From: an uncultured Panacagrimonas sp.
GTDB taxonomy: Bacteria; Pseudomonadota; Gammaproteobacteria; Nevskiales; Nevskiaceae
Direction: 5' to 3'
Length of the DNA: 13,124 nucleotides
NCBI GenBank assembly: GCA_946481265.1
Contig: CAMLNE010000082.1
Coordinates: forward strand, 1 to 13,124
Part shown: in pieces, positions 6,654-13,124 of the stretch
Layout: each line of letters opens with the position of its first letter
Position numbering within the stretch: position 1 is the first letter of the stretch
The notes under the pieces: model-generated
Seen by the model: the letters and a program-made list of their open reading frames with translations, nothing else
What the model was told of the DNA's origin: nothing
Databases searched by the model: none
Translations under genes and position numbers: made by a program

Positions 6654-8405
6654 ATGGACATGGCGACGAGCCTGCCTGTCAGGCCCATCCCCGACGAGCA
6701 ATGGCAGACCCTGCAGCCTCTGCTGCGACAGCTCGACCGTAACCAGTCGCTGTGGCTCAGCCGCTTCCTGGCGGCCTGCGCCGATCCGACGGCACACGTC
6801 GATGTCGCCAGCGAGGCCGCGGCGCAGATCGCGGTGCTGGTGGCCTACGGCAGCGAGACCGGCAACTGCGAGGCCCTGGCGCGTGATCTGGCCGCGCGGG
6901 TCGCGCCGCGCGGCATCGCCTGCGAGGTGGCCAGCCTGGCTGCGCTGCGTCCGCGCCAGCTCGCCAAGCAGAAATGCGTGCTGCTGATCACCAGCACGCA
7001 CGGCGACGGCGATCCGCCGGAGCCCATCGCCGACTTCCACGCCGCCCTGTTCGACCCTCGCGCACCGCGCCTGCCCGGCCTGCGCTACGCGGTGCTGGCC
7101 CTGGGTGACAGTAGCTATCGCCATTTCTGCCGCACCGGTCAGCAGTTCGACGAGCGACTCGCCGATCTCGGCGCGCAGCGCCTGGTGCCACGCCAGGACT
7201 GCGACGTGGACTTCGCCGAGCCGGCGCGCCGCTGGATGGAGACGGTCGTCGAGCAGCTGCCCAGGGACGGCGCGGCAGTCCCGCGCGCCTTCGCCATCCC
7301 GGCGCCGGAGAACGCGGGCAAGGGACCGACCAGGCAGCGGCCGCTGTCGGTGCAGGTGCTGAACAACGTCCGCCTCAGCGCCGCGCGCGAACAGGTCACC
7401 CATCACCTCGAGCTGGCGCTCGACGTGCCGCTCGCGGTGCAGCCGGGCGACGCGGTGGGCGTCCTCGCCGACAACCCCTGGGAGCTGGTCTCGACCGTGC
7501 TGGAGTCCGCCGGCCTGGACGGCGAGACCGCGGTGACCCTCGACGGCGCCTCGATGTCGCTGGAAACCGCGCTGCGCGAACATCGCAATCTCACCGTCCC
7601 CAGCCCGCGCTTCCTGGAGGGATGGGCCGCGCTGTCGGGCAGCGAGGAGCTCGCCGCGATCGCCGGTGACGAGCCGCGCCAGAAGGCCTTCCTGCGCAGC
7701 CACCAGATCCGTGACCTGCTCGCGCATGCGCCGGCACGCCCCGCCGCGCAGGCCTTCGTCGATCTGCTGCGACCGCTGCAGCCGCGCCTGTACGACGTCG
7801 CCAACAGCCTGGCGGCCGTGGACGACGAACTGCACCTGACGGTGCAGCGCTATCGCTACGTGTTCGGTGACCGGCGCGAGACCGGCATCGCCTCGGATCA
7901 CCTGGTGCACGTGGCGGCGGGTGCGTCGGTGCGCCTGTATCCGCACCGTCATGCGCGCTTCCACCTGCCGGAGGATGCCGCGGCGCCGCTGGTGCTGATC
8001 GCCGACGGCACCGGCATCGCGCCGTACCGCGCCTTCATCCAGGACATCCGCGCGCGCGGTCCGCGCCGGCGCGTGTGGCTGGTGTTTGCCGAGCATCGTT
8101 TCGACGAGGACTTCCTCTACCAGGTGGAGTGGCAGCAGGCGCAGGCCGAGGGGCTGCTCGAGCGCATCGACCTGGTCTTCCACGCCGACACGCCGGGGCG
8201 CCGGCTGGCCGACCCGCTGTTGGCCACGCCGGGCGACCTGGTCGAGTGGATCGGCAGCGGTGCGCACGTCTACCTGTGCGGTGACACCGAACGCCTCGAG
8301 GCCTGCGAGCAGGCCTTGCAGGAAAGCCACGATGCGCTGCGCGGCACGGCAGCGAGCTGGGACGAGCTGTCCAAGGCCAAGCGCATCCACCGGAATCTCT
8401 ACTGA
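6654..8405 (+). CDS. cysJ: Sulfite reductase flavoprotein subunit (CysJ)
   Basis: The 583-residue flavoprotein of assimilatory sulfite reductase; it takes electrons from NADPH through FAD and FMN to CysI. An N-terminal extension (1-55) precedes a flavodoxin domain with YGSETGN (65-71), TSTHGDGDPPEP (113-124) and LGDSSYRHFC (150-159). The FAD/NADP reductase part has RLYDVANS (378-385), GIASDHLV (411-418), DGTGIAPYRAF (451-461), DEDFLYQVEW (484-493), YLCGD (540-544), and the C-terminal tyrosine that stacks on FAD. Length is close to E. coli CysJ (599). Two deviations stand out: the FAD motif RxYS reads RLYD, and the SR...K.Y residues that hold the NADPH 2'-phosphate are replaced (510-520, HADTPGRRLAD). 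ATG 6654 is used; ATG 6660 is an alternative. Its stop overlaps the cysI start by one base (TGATG), implying translational coupling. Confidence 0.95.
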   Translation: MDMATSLPVRPIPDEQWQTLQPLLRQLDRNQSLWLSRFLAACADPTAHVDVASEAAAQIAVLVAYGSETGNCEALARDLAARVAPRGIACEVASLAALRPRQLAKQKCVLLITSTHGDGDPPEPIADFHAALFDPRAPRLPGLRYAVLALGDSSYRHFCRTGQQFDERLADLGAQRLVPRQDCDVDFAEPARRWMETVVEQLPRDGAAVPRAFAIPAPENAGKGPTRQRPLSVQVLNNVRLSAAREQVTHHLELALDVPLAVQPGDAVGVLADNPWELVSTVLESAGLDGETAVTLDGASMSLETALREHRNLTVPSPRFLEGWAALSGSEELAAIAGDEPRQKAFLRSHQIRDLLAHAPARPAAQAFVDLLRPLQPRLYDVANSLAAVDDELHLTVQRYRYVFGDRRETGIASDHLVHVAAGASVRLYPHRHARFHLPEDAAAPLVLIADGTGIAPYRAFIQDIRARGPRRRVWLVFAEHRFDEDFLYQVEWQQAQAEGLLERIDLVFHADTPGRRLADPLLATPGDLVEWIGSGAHVYLCGDTERLEACEQALQESHDALRGTAASWDELSKAKRIHRNLY

Positions 8406-10108
8406 TGAGCACCACGGCCGACTCCCACTCCCCGGACCGCAGCGTGGACCTGTCGCGCCCGGTGTCCGAGCTCAACAGCAACGAGCTGCTCAAGCATCGC
8501 AGCCGCCACCTGCGCGGCGGCATCGCGCAGGGTCTGGCCGATCCGCTGACAGCGGCGGTGCCCGGCGACGATCCACTGCTGATGAAGTTCCACGGCATCT
8601 ACCAGCAGGACGACCGTGACCTGCGTGCGGGTCGCGCGCGGCGCCATCTCGAGCCGCTGTATCGCTTCATGGTGCGTCTGCGCATTCCGGGCGGCCTGCT
8701 CACGCGCGCGCAGTGGCAGGGCCTGGACGCGGTCTCGCAGCGCTTCACCGAGCGCGGCCTGCGCATCACCACGCGCCAGACCATCCAGTTCCATGGCGTG
8801 CGCAAGCATCAGCTGCGCGGCCTGATGTGCGCGTTGCGCGATCTTGGCCTGGACACCATCGCGGCCTGCGGCGATGACAGCCGCGGCGTGGTGTGCGGCG
8901 CCAACCCCGCGCTGTCCGCGGTGCACGCGCAGGTGGCGACGCTGGCGCGGGCGACCAGTGCGCGGTTGATCCCGAAGACGCGGGCCTATCCGGAGATCTG
9001 GTACGGCGCCGCTCCGGCGTCGCCGGAGCCGGCCGAGGAGCCGGTGTACGGCGAGCTCTACCTGCCACGCAAGTTCAAGGTCGGCTACGTCATTCCGCCG
9101 GTCAACGACATCGACGTCTATGGCCAGGACCTGGGCCTGGTGGCGATCGTCGAGGATCGCCGCCTGGTCGGCTTCAATGTCTGCGTCGGCGGCGGCATGG
9201 GCCAGCTCGACACGCGTGAGGACAGCTATCCGCGCCTGGCCGAGCAGATCGGCTTCATCGACGCCGACGAGGCGCCCGAGCTGGCCGAGATCGTGATGGG
9301 CATCCAGCGCGACTTCGGCGATCGCAAGGATCGCCATCGCGCGCGCTTCAAGTACACGCTCGACCGGCTTGGTACCGCCTGGTTCATCGACGAGCTGGCG
9401 CGGCGCCGCGGCAAGCCGCTGGGTGCGGCGCGGCCGGTGCGCTTCACACGCAACGCCGATACGCCCGGTTGGGAACAGGGTGACGACGGGCTCTGGCACG
9501 CCACCCTGCACATCGACAGCGGACGCGTCGACGGCGCGCTGCAGGGACAGCTGCAGGGCTTCTTCCAGCACTACAGCGGCGGCATCCGCCTGACCACCAA
9601 CCAGAACCTGCAGCTGGTCGGCATCGAGCCGGAGGATCGCGCGGCGGTGGAATGGCGGCTCGACGACCTGGGCCTGTCATGGCGCCTGCAGCCGGAACTG
9701 CAGGCCGCTCACACCCTGAGCTGCGTCGCCCTGCCGACCTGCGGTCTGGCGATGGCCGAGGCGGAGCGCTACAGCCCGGACTTCCTGGTGCTGTTCAACC
9801 GCCTCAAGTCGCGGCACGGGTTGCAGCAGACACCCATCACCCTGCGGATCAGCGGCTGCCCCAACGGCTGCGCCCGGCCCTACCTGGCGGAGATCGCGCT
9901 CACCGGCCGCGCACCGGGGCTGTACAACCTCTACCTCGGCGGCAGCTTCGAGGGTCACCGTCTCACGCGTCTGTACGCCAGCAACGCCGACGAGGGCCGC
10001 CTGTTCGAACTGCTCGATCCGCTCTTCGCGCGCTATGCCGAGCAGCGGAATGAAGGCGAGCACTTCGGTGACTTCCTGGTGCGTGCGGGCTTGCTCGCGC
10101 AAGCCTGA
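8405..10108 (+). CDS. cysI: Sulfite reductase hemoprotein subunit (CysI)
   Basis: The 567-residue siroheme/4Fe-4S subunit that performs the six-electron reduction of sulfite to sulfide. The cluster ligands are complete: C440 and C446 (CVALPTC) and C485 and C489 (CPNGC), the spacing seen in E. coli CysI (570 residues). Flanking signatures LAMAEAERY and APGLYNLYLGG are also present. The two-repeat architecture is clear: RLRIPGG (91-97) with ERGLRITTRQTIQFHG in the first half, and GGIRLTTNQNLQL in the second, both bearing siroheme-contact positions. The C-terminus (HFGDFLVRAGLLA) matches the family. ATG 8405 overlaps the cysJ stop. No cysH, cysG or cysDN lies within this window, so PAPS reduction and siroheme synthesis must be encoded elsewhere. 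Confidence 0.97.
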   Translation: MSTTADSHSPDRSVDLSRPVSELNSNELLKHRSRHLRGGIAQGLADPLTAAVPGDDPLLMKFHGIYQQDDRDLRAGRARRHLEPLYRFMVRLRIPGGLLTRAQWQGLDAVSQRFTERGLRITTRQTIQFHGVRKHQLRGLMCALRDLGLDTIAACGDDSRGVVCGANPALSAVHAQVATLARATSARLIPKTRAYPEIWYGAAPASPEPAEEPVYGELYLPRKFKVGYVIPPVNDIDVYGQDLGLVAIVEDRRLVGFNVCVGGGMGQLDTREDSYPRLAEQIGFIDADEAPELAEIVMGIQRDFGDRKDRHRARFKYTLDRLGTAWFIDELARRRGKPLGAARPVRFTRNADTPGWEQGDDGLWHATLHIDSGRVDGALQGQLQGFFQHYSGGIRLTTNQNLQLVGIEPEDRAAVEWRLDDLGLSWRLQPELQAAHTLSCVALPTCGLAMAEAERYSPDFLVLFNRLKSRHGLQQTPITLRISGCPNGCARPYLAEIALTGRAPGLYNLYLGGSFEGHRLTRLYASNADEGRLFELLDPLFARYAEQRNEGEHFGDFLVRAGLLAQA

Positions 10109-10611
10109 GCACCGGCGTCGACCGGCCGGTTCGCGGCCCGGCGCGCGAGCGCATCGCGAGCTCAGGCAAGAACCTTCGGGGCCTTCTTTGCGAAGGGCGC
10201 CGCGTCGGCATCTGGCTTCGGTGGAAGACCGGGATCCGACCTGTGTCCAGGAACGCATGGCGCATGCGTCCGCGGTGGTGATGACGCGCCTCCGGCTTCG
10301 CACGAGCGCTGATTCCCGCAGCCCGTCATGCAGTATCACCGGCGGGCCGACGCCTCGCTGCCTTGAAATGCAAAGCCGGACGGCGGGTATTCGGCGCGCA
10401 GGATCCGAGTGTCCGATGCCGGCGCTGCGGATTGCCGGTTCGCTCCTGGGCTCGGATGCCGATCGCATGTCCAGGCGAGCCGATTTCGCGGAACGCAACC
10501 CGCTTTTGCGGTGGTACAAATAACGGCTTTCTCCTGACCGGAGGCGCGCGAGCGGGAACGCCGATTGCCATCGGGCTGGCGCCCTTTCGGCATACCCCCA
10601 GGAGAATCCCC
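10109..10611. other. 503-base stretch without a supported gene
   Basis: Open frames cross this region on both strands but none has a ribosome site, family pattern or sensible start. Two small dyads are seen: CCTTCG (10173-10178) with CGAAGG (10191-10196), a weak hairpin 65 bases after cysI that may mark the operon end; and ACGCATG (10253-10259) with CATGCGT (10263-10269). Near the right edge, CCGCTTTTGCGG followed by an AT-richer GGTACAAATAAC (about 10502-10523) is the likeliest site for a promoter of the next gene, though a -35/-10 pair is not clear. It may hold a decayed gene or an unannotated small RNA. Confidence 0.5.
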
Positions 10612-11271
10612 ATGTCCCGCGTCCACGCCTTCTCCACACGGCGCGCTGCGCCTGTGCTCGCCTTCATCGGCACGATGTCCGCGTTCAGTGTTCCTGCCTA
10701 CGCCGCGGGGGACGTCTTCTATTCCGGTCGCGCGACCGGCGTGAATGCCACCGTCACCGTGCTCGGCATCCGGCAGAGCGTGACGATCGCGGACAACGGC
10801 ATGAGTTGCCAAGGAAACGCAAAGAGCGAAACCCTGTACAGCCTTTCCAACCCGGCACCGCTGGGCATCTGGGTGAACGAGGCCTACACCTTCACGCAGG
10901 GCCGCGAACGCAGGTCGCTGACCAAGGCAAGGCTGTCCGGCCTGAAACTCGACGTGCCCGGACTTTCGGTGGACGGCAGCCTGATCGAGGCGCGTGCCGA
11001 GGCGCGCTGCGACGCGAGCAATACGGTCACGCTGGCCGGCAAGTCGGCGGTCGGGACATTGACGATCAACGGCAAGGGGTATGCGGTGACGGGCGCGCCG
11101 AACCAGACCGTCTCCATTCCCGGGATCGCATCGATCGTGATCAACGAACAGCGCCGCTACGCCAACGAGATCCGGGTGACCGGCGTCCGCATCAGGCTGC
11201 TGACGAGCAACACCCTGGCCACCGGTGATGTGCAGATCGCCGCGGCCAAGGCGCGCATCGTCTGCGAATAG
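10612..11271 (+). CDS. Secreted protein resembling choice-of-anchor P family
   Basis: A 219-residue exported protein. A Sec signal peptide (1-31, positive FSTRR start, hydrophobic core, AYA before AGDVF) precedes a beta-rich domain. The layout fits what is called the choice-of-anchor P family: an opening YSGRATGVNATV, a mid-protein ARAEARC (C133) followed by a VGTLTINGKGYAVTGAPNQTV block, then IVINEQ, IRVTGVRIRLL and a closing GDVQIAAAKARIVC. Members often carry alternative C-terminal sorting signals; here the protein simply stops at IVCE, with no anchor, so it would be secreted or periplasmic. Cysteines are C66, C133 and C218, an odd number. AGGAGA at 10600-10605 fixes the ATG at 10612. Codon use is a little less GC-rich than in neighbouring genes. 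Function is unknown; the family call is from remembered pattern. Confidence 0.7.
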   Translation: MSRVHAFSTRRAAPVLAFIGTMSAFSVPAYAAGDVFYSGRATGVNATVTVLGIRQSVTIADNGMSCQGNAKSETLYSLSNPAPLGIWVNEAYTFTQGRERRSLTKARLSGLKLDVPGLSVDGSLIEARAEARCDASNTVTLAGKSAVGTLTINGKGYAVTGAPNQTVSIPGIASIVINEQRRYANEIRVTGVRIRLLTSNTLATGDVQIAAAKARIVCE

Positions 11272-11558
11272 CCGACGGCGCCGACCGGTCCTGCGCAAGG
11301 GGGACGCAAGGCCGGGCGGCGCAGGCTGTTCCGGGCCAGTCGGACCTGGCCGGCGTCCTCGCACGACGCCTGCGTGGGCGTGCGGGCCGACACGCGAAGC
11401 GCCGCGCCGGTCCGCGGATCCGGTGCCGACCGGCGCGACGCAGGCGGCTCGCCGAACCGGGCGAAGTCAGGCGCGGATCCGCGCGCGCGACCCGTGCATT
11501 GCCTGCGCAATCCGACTTCGGGCATGGTGCAGGCCCGTCGCCCACCGGAGCGCCCCCG
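11272..11558. other. 287-base GC-rich spacer before the sheath-fusion gene
   Basis: No gene is supported here. Reading frames are open by composition only, and no clear -35/-10 pair or hairpin with T-run was found. The sheath-fusion gene therefore looks like an independent unit, not the continuation of the operon upstream. Confidence 0.4.
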
Positions 11559-12971
11559 ATGCCCACCCGCATGAGTTTCGATCTCGGTTTCGGTGGCCAG
11601 GGCACGTCGCCACGCGCTGACGAGGATCCGATGCGCCTGCTCCTGATCGGCGACTTCAGTGGCCATCCCGCGGCCAAGCGGCCGCCGCTGGCGACGCGGC
11701 CGATCCTGCGCGTGGACATCGACGGGTTCGACACGCTCATGTCGCGTCTCGCCCCGCGGCTGCGCACCGCGGCTGGCCATGACATCGCGTTCGCCACGCT
11801 CGACGACTTCCATCCGGATGCGCTGTTCGCGCGTCTCGACCTGTTCCGCGCGCTGCGCGCCGCGCGCACCCAGCCGCCGCCGACCTCCGCGCCGGACCAG
11901 GCCGGCGCCGCGACCGGTGCAGAGGAATCACCCCTGGCCGGGCTGCTGGGCGGCACGCCGGCCGGAGTCGGATCTGCGGCGAGCACCTCGACGACGTCGG
12001 CAACGGACGCGATCGATGCGCTGATCCGCGGCATCGTGGCGCCGCACATCGTTCCTGACCGTCTGGCCGAAACCCGCGGGTATGTCGCGGCGGTGGATGC
12101 GGCGATCGCCGACCAGATGCGCCAGCTGCTGCACGATCCGGTCTTCCAGCAACTGGAGGCGGCCTGGCGCGGTGCGTGGTGGCTGGTGTCGAACCTGGAA
12201 CTGGACGAGTCACTGCAACTGCATGTGCTCGACGTGTCGCGCGAGGAACTGCTCGGCGATGTCGTGGCCGCCGATGGGAAGGTCGGCCAGACCGGCCTGT
12301 ACCAGGCGCTGGTGGATCGCGGGCGCAAGCAGCCGGGCGGCAAGGGCTGGTCGGTCGTGATGGGGCTGTACCGCTTCGGTGCGGCAGCGGCGGACATCGG
12401 GCTGCTCGCCTCACTGGGGCTGGTCGCCGCGCAGGCCGGTGGCCCGCTCATCGCCGAGGGCGATCCGGCGCTGGCGCAGGCCGACGTGCAGGCCGCGCAA
12501 CTCGAGCACTGGGACGCGCTGCGCGCCAGCGAGGTCGCGCCCTGGATCGGCCTGGTCGCGCCGCGCCTGATGCTGCGCCGTCCCTACGGCGCGCGCGACG
12601 ACAGGACCGAGGCCTTTGCTTTCGAGGAGCTCGGCAACACACCGGCGCACGAGCACTACCTGTGGGGCTCCGGCGCGCTGGCCTGCGGCCTGCTGCTCGG
12701 GCGCGGGTATCGCGCCGCCGAGGGATGGTCGTTCTCGCCGAACGATGAACGCCAGGTCGACGATCTGCCCAGCGCCACCCGCCTGGATGCACATGGCGAG
12801 AAGGAGCTGGTGCCCTCCGCCGAGCGCTTCCTGCCGGACTCCGACGCGCAGCGCCTGCTCGATGCCGGATTGATGCCGCTGCAGAGCCACCGTCACCTGA
12901 ACGCCGCCCTGCTGGGCCGTTTCCAGTCGATCGCGCAGCCGGTGGGCGGTCTGGCGGGACTACCGGAATAG
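11559..12971 (+). CDS. TssB-TssC fusion protein, type VI secretion sheath-like
   Basis: A 470-residue protein joining two type VI secretion sheath domains normally made separately. Residues 1-103 resemble TssB (VipA): LLLIGDFSG (27-35), RVDIDGFDTLMSRLAPRL (51-68), FATLDDFHPDALF (78-90). A linker rich in Ala, Pro, Thr and Ser (104-148) follows. Residues 149-470 resemble TssC (VipB): the N-terminal DPVFQQLEAAWRGAWWLV (193-210), LDVSREELLGD (224-234), then W319..LR, APRLMLRRPYG (334-344), FEELG, LWGSGALACGLLL, a Gly-rich/LP turn and ERFLPDSD. Separate subunits total about 650 residues; the fusion ends where TssC would continue into its C-terminal sheath part, and TssB also lacks its C-terminal helix. 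ATG 11559 has GGAG eight bases upstream; ATG 11571 is the alternative. No other secretion gene is in view. It may be an accessory or divergent contractile component. Confidence 0.8.
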   Translation: MPTRMSFDLGFGGQGTSPRADEDPMRLLLIGDFSGHPAAKRPPLATRPILRVDIDGFDTLMSRLAPRLRTAAGHDIAFATLDDFHPDALFARLDLFRALRAARTQPPPTSAPDQAGAATGAEESPLAGLLGGTPAGVGSAASTSTTSATDAIDALIRGIVAPHIVPDRLAETRGYVAAVDAAIADQMRQLLHDPVFQQLEAAWRGAWWLVSNLELDESLQLHVLDVSREELLGDVVAADGKVGQTGLYQALVDRGRKQPGGKGWSVVMGLYRFGAAAADIGLLASLGLVAAQAGGPLIAEGDPALAQADVQAAQLEHWDALRASEVAPWIGLVAPRLMLRRPYGARDDRTEAFAFEELGNTPAHEHYLWGSGALACGLLLGRGYRAAEGWSFSPNDERQVDDLPSATRLDAHGEKELVPSAERFLPDSDAQRLLDAGLMPLQSHRHLNAALLGRFQSIAQPVGGLAGLPE

Positions 12972-12983
12972 GGGGGCGGCGCG

Positions 12984-13003
12984 GCTGGCTCTGGCCTGCC
13001 AGC
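12984..13003. terminator. Possible hairpin between convergent genes
   Basis: GCTGGC (12984-12989), 8-base loop, GCCAGC (12998-13003), 13 bases after the fusion gene stop and 54 bases beyond the stop of the convergent partial gene. The symmetric placement would suit a bidirectional terminator. There is no T-run on either strand. Confidence 0.35.
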
Positions 13004-13057
13004 GCCGGGACGGTTCTGCCCGCGACACCTGCGCTCCAGGGTGCGGTCCGGCCGTCC

Positions 13058-13124
13058 TCAATCGGTGCCCGTCACCTGGAAATCGAACACCGTGGTCTGC
13101 CCGCTGCGGACCTCGGCATTGCCT
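13058..13124 (-). CDS. C-terminal end of an unidentified protein (partial)
   Basis: On the minus strand, codons run from the window edge to a TGA at 13060-13058, giving 21 residues: GNAEVRSGQTTVFDFQVTGTD. The SGQTT-V-F-F pattern is typical of the last strands of beta-sandwich or carboxypeptidase-regulatory-like domains in surface or secreted proteins, but this is too short for a family call. The rest of the gene lies to the right of the window. It is convergent with the sheath-fusion gene, separated by 86 bases. Confidence 0.5.
   Translation of the reverse strand, partial: GNAEVRSGQTTVFDFQVTGTD

Noticed and set aside
6651..8390. 579-codon antisense frame over cysJ
   Set aside because: Shadow of cysJ; low-complexity His/Arg/Gln-rich protein without any motif.
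8399..9571. 390-codon antisense frame over cysI
   Set aside because: Shadow of cysI; the sense strand encodes intact siroheme/4Fe-4S ligands.
10326..10673. 115-codon minus-strand frame near the secreted protein start
   Set aside because: Overlaps a well-supported gene start, lacks a ribosome site and resembles no family I know.
1..13124. CRISPR array, tRNA, rRNA, insertion sequence or attachment site
   Set aside because: No regularly spaced repeats, no tRNA-like cloverleaf with CCA-type acceptor, no transposase-like protein and no terminal inverted repeats with target duplications were seen.

Overview
This is a high-GC bacterial window with dense, compact coding and long antisense shadow frames. 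A two-subunit CysJ/CysI sulfite reductase, a DUF4124 secreted protein and a GC-rich style with occasional -10-like motifs placed next to start codons suggest a gammaproteobacterium, most plausibly of the Xanthomonadales/Lysobacterales. This assignment is inferred from gene content and composition only; no rRNA or other marker gene is present.

Layout. (1) 212-2189: a small NTF2-like (SnoaL-type) protein followed closely by an acyl-CoA synthetase, both on the plus strand and probably co-transcribed. (2) 2239-3192: a PPP-family metallophosphoesterase with all its metal-binding motifs. (3) 3447-3881: a small secreted alpha-helical protein of unknown function. (4) 3966-4697, minus strand: an alpha/beta-hydrolase esterase, divergent from (5) a DUF4124 periplasmic protein (4960-5496) with a His/Arg-rich cluster. 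A perfect 9-bp hairpin lies in the divergent spacer. (6) 5697-6545, minus strand: a LysR-type regulator with a GTG start, divergent from (7) cysJ-cysI (6654-10108), which overlap by one base. Their shared 108-bp spacer is a strikingly AT-rich island with a repeated GATATC element, a recognisable sigma-70-like promoter and a GC hairpin in the cysJ leader. (8) 10109-10611: about 500 bp with no supported gene. (9) 10612-11271: a secreted protein resembling the choice-of-anchor P family. (10) 11559-12971: a single-polypeptide fusion of a TssB-like and a TssC-like type VI secretion sheath domain, shorter than the two separate subunits. It is convergent with (11) a minus-strand gene of which only the last 21 codons are in the window.

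How they work together. CysJ passes NADPH electrons through FAD and FMN to the siroheme/4Fe-4S CysI, reducing sulfite to sulfide for cysteine synthesis; the adjacent LysR protein is the obvious candidate regulator. The other genes look like unrelated housekeeping or accessory units. The most unusual item is the TssB-TssC fusion, which sits without any other type VI secretion gene in view and lacks the C-terminal part of TssC. Second is CysJ, whose NADPH 2'-phosphate motif and FAD-binding RxYS motif both deviate from the textbook residues.
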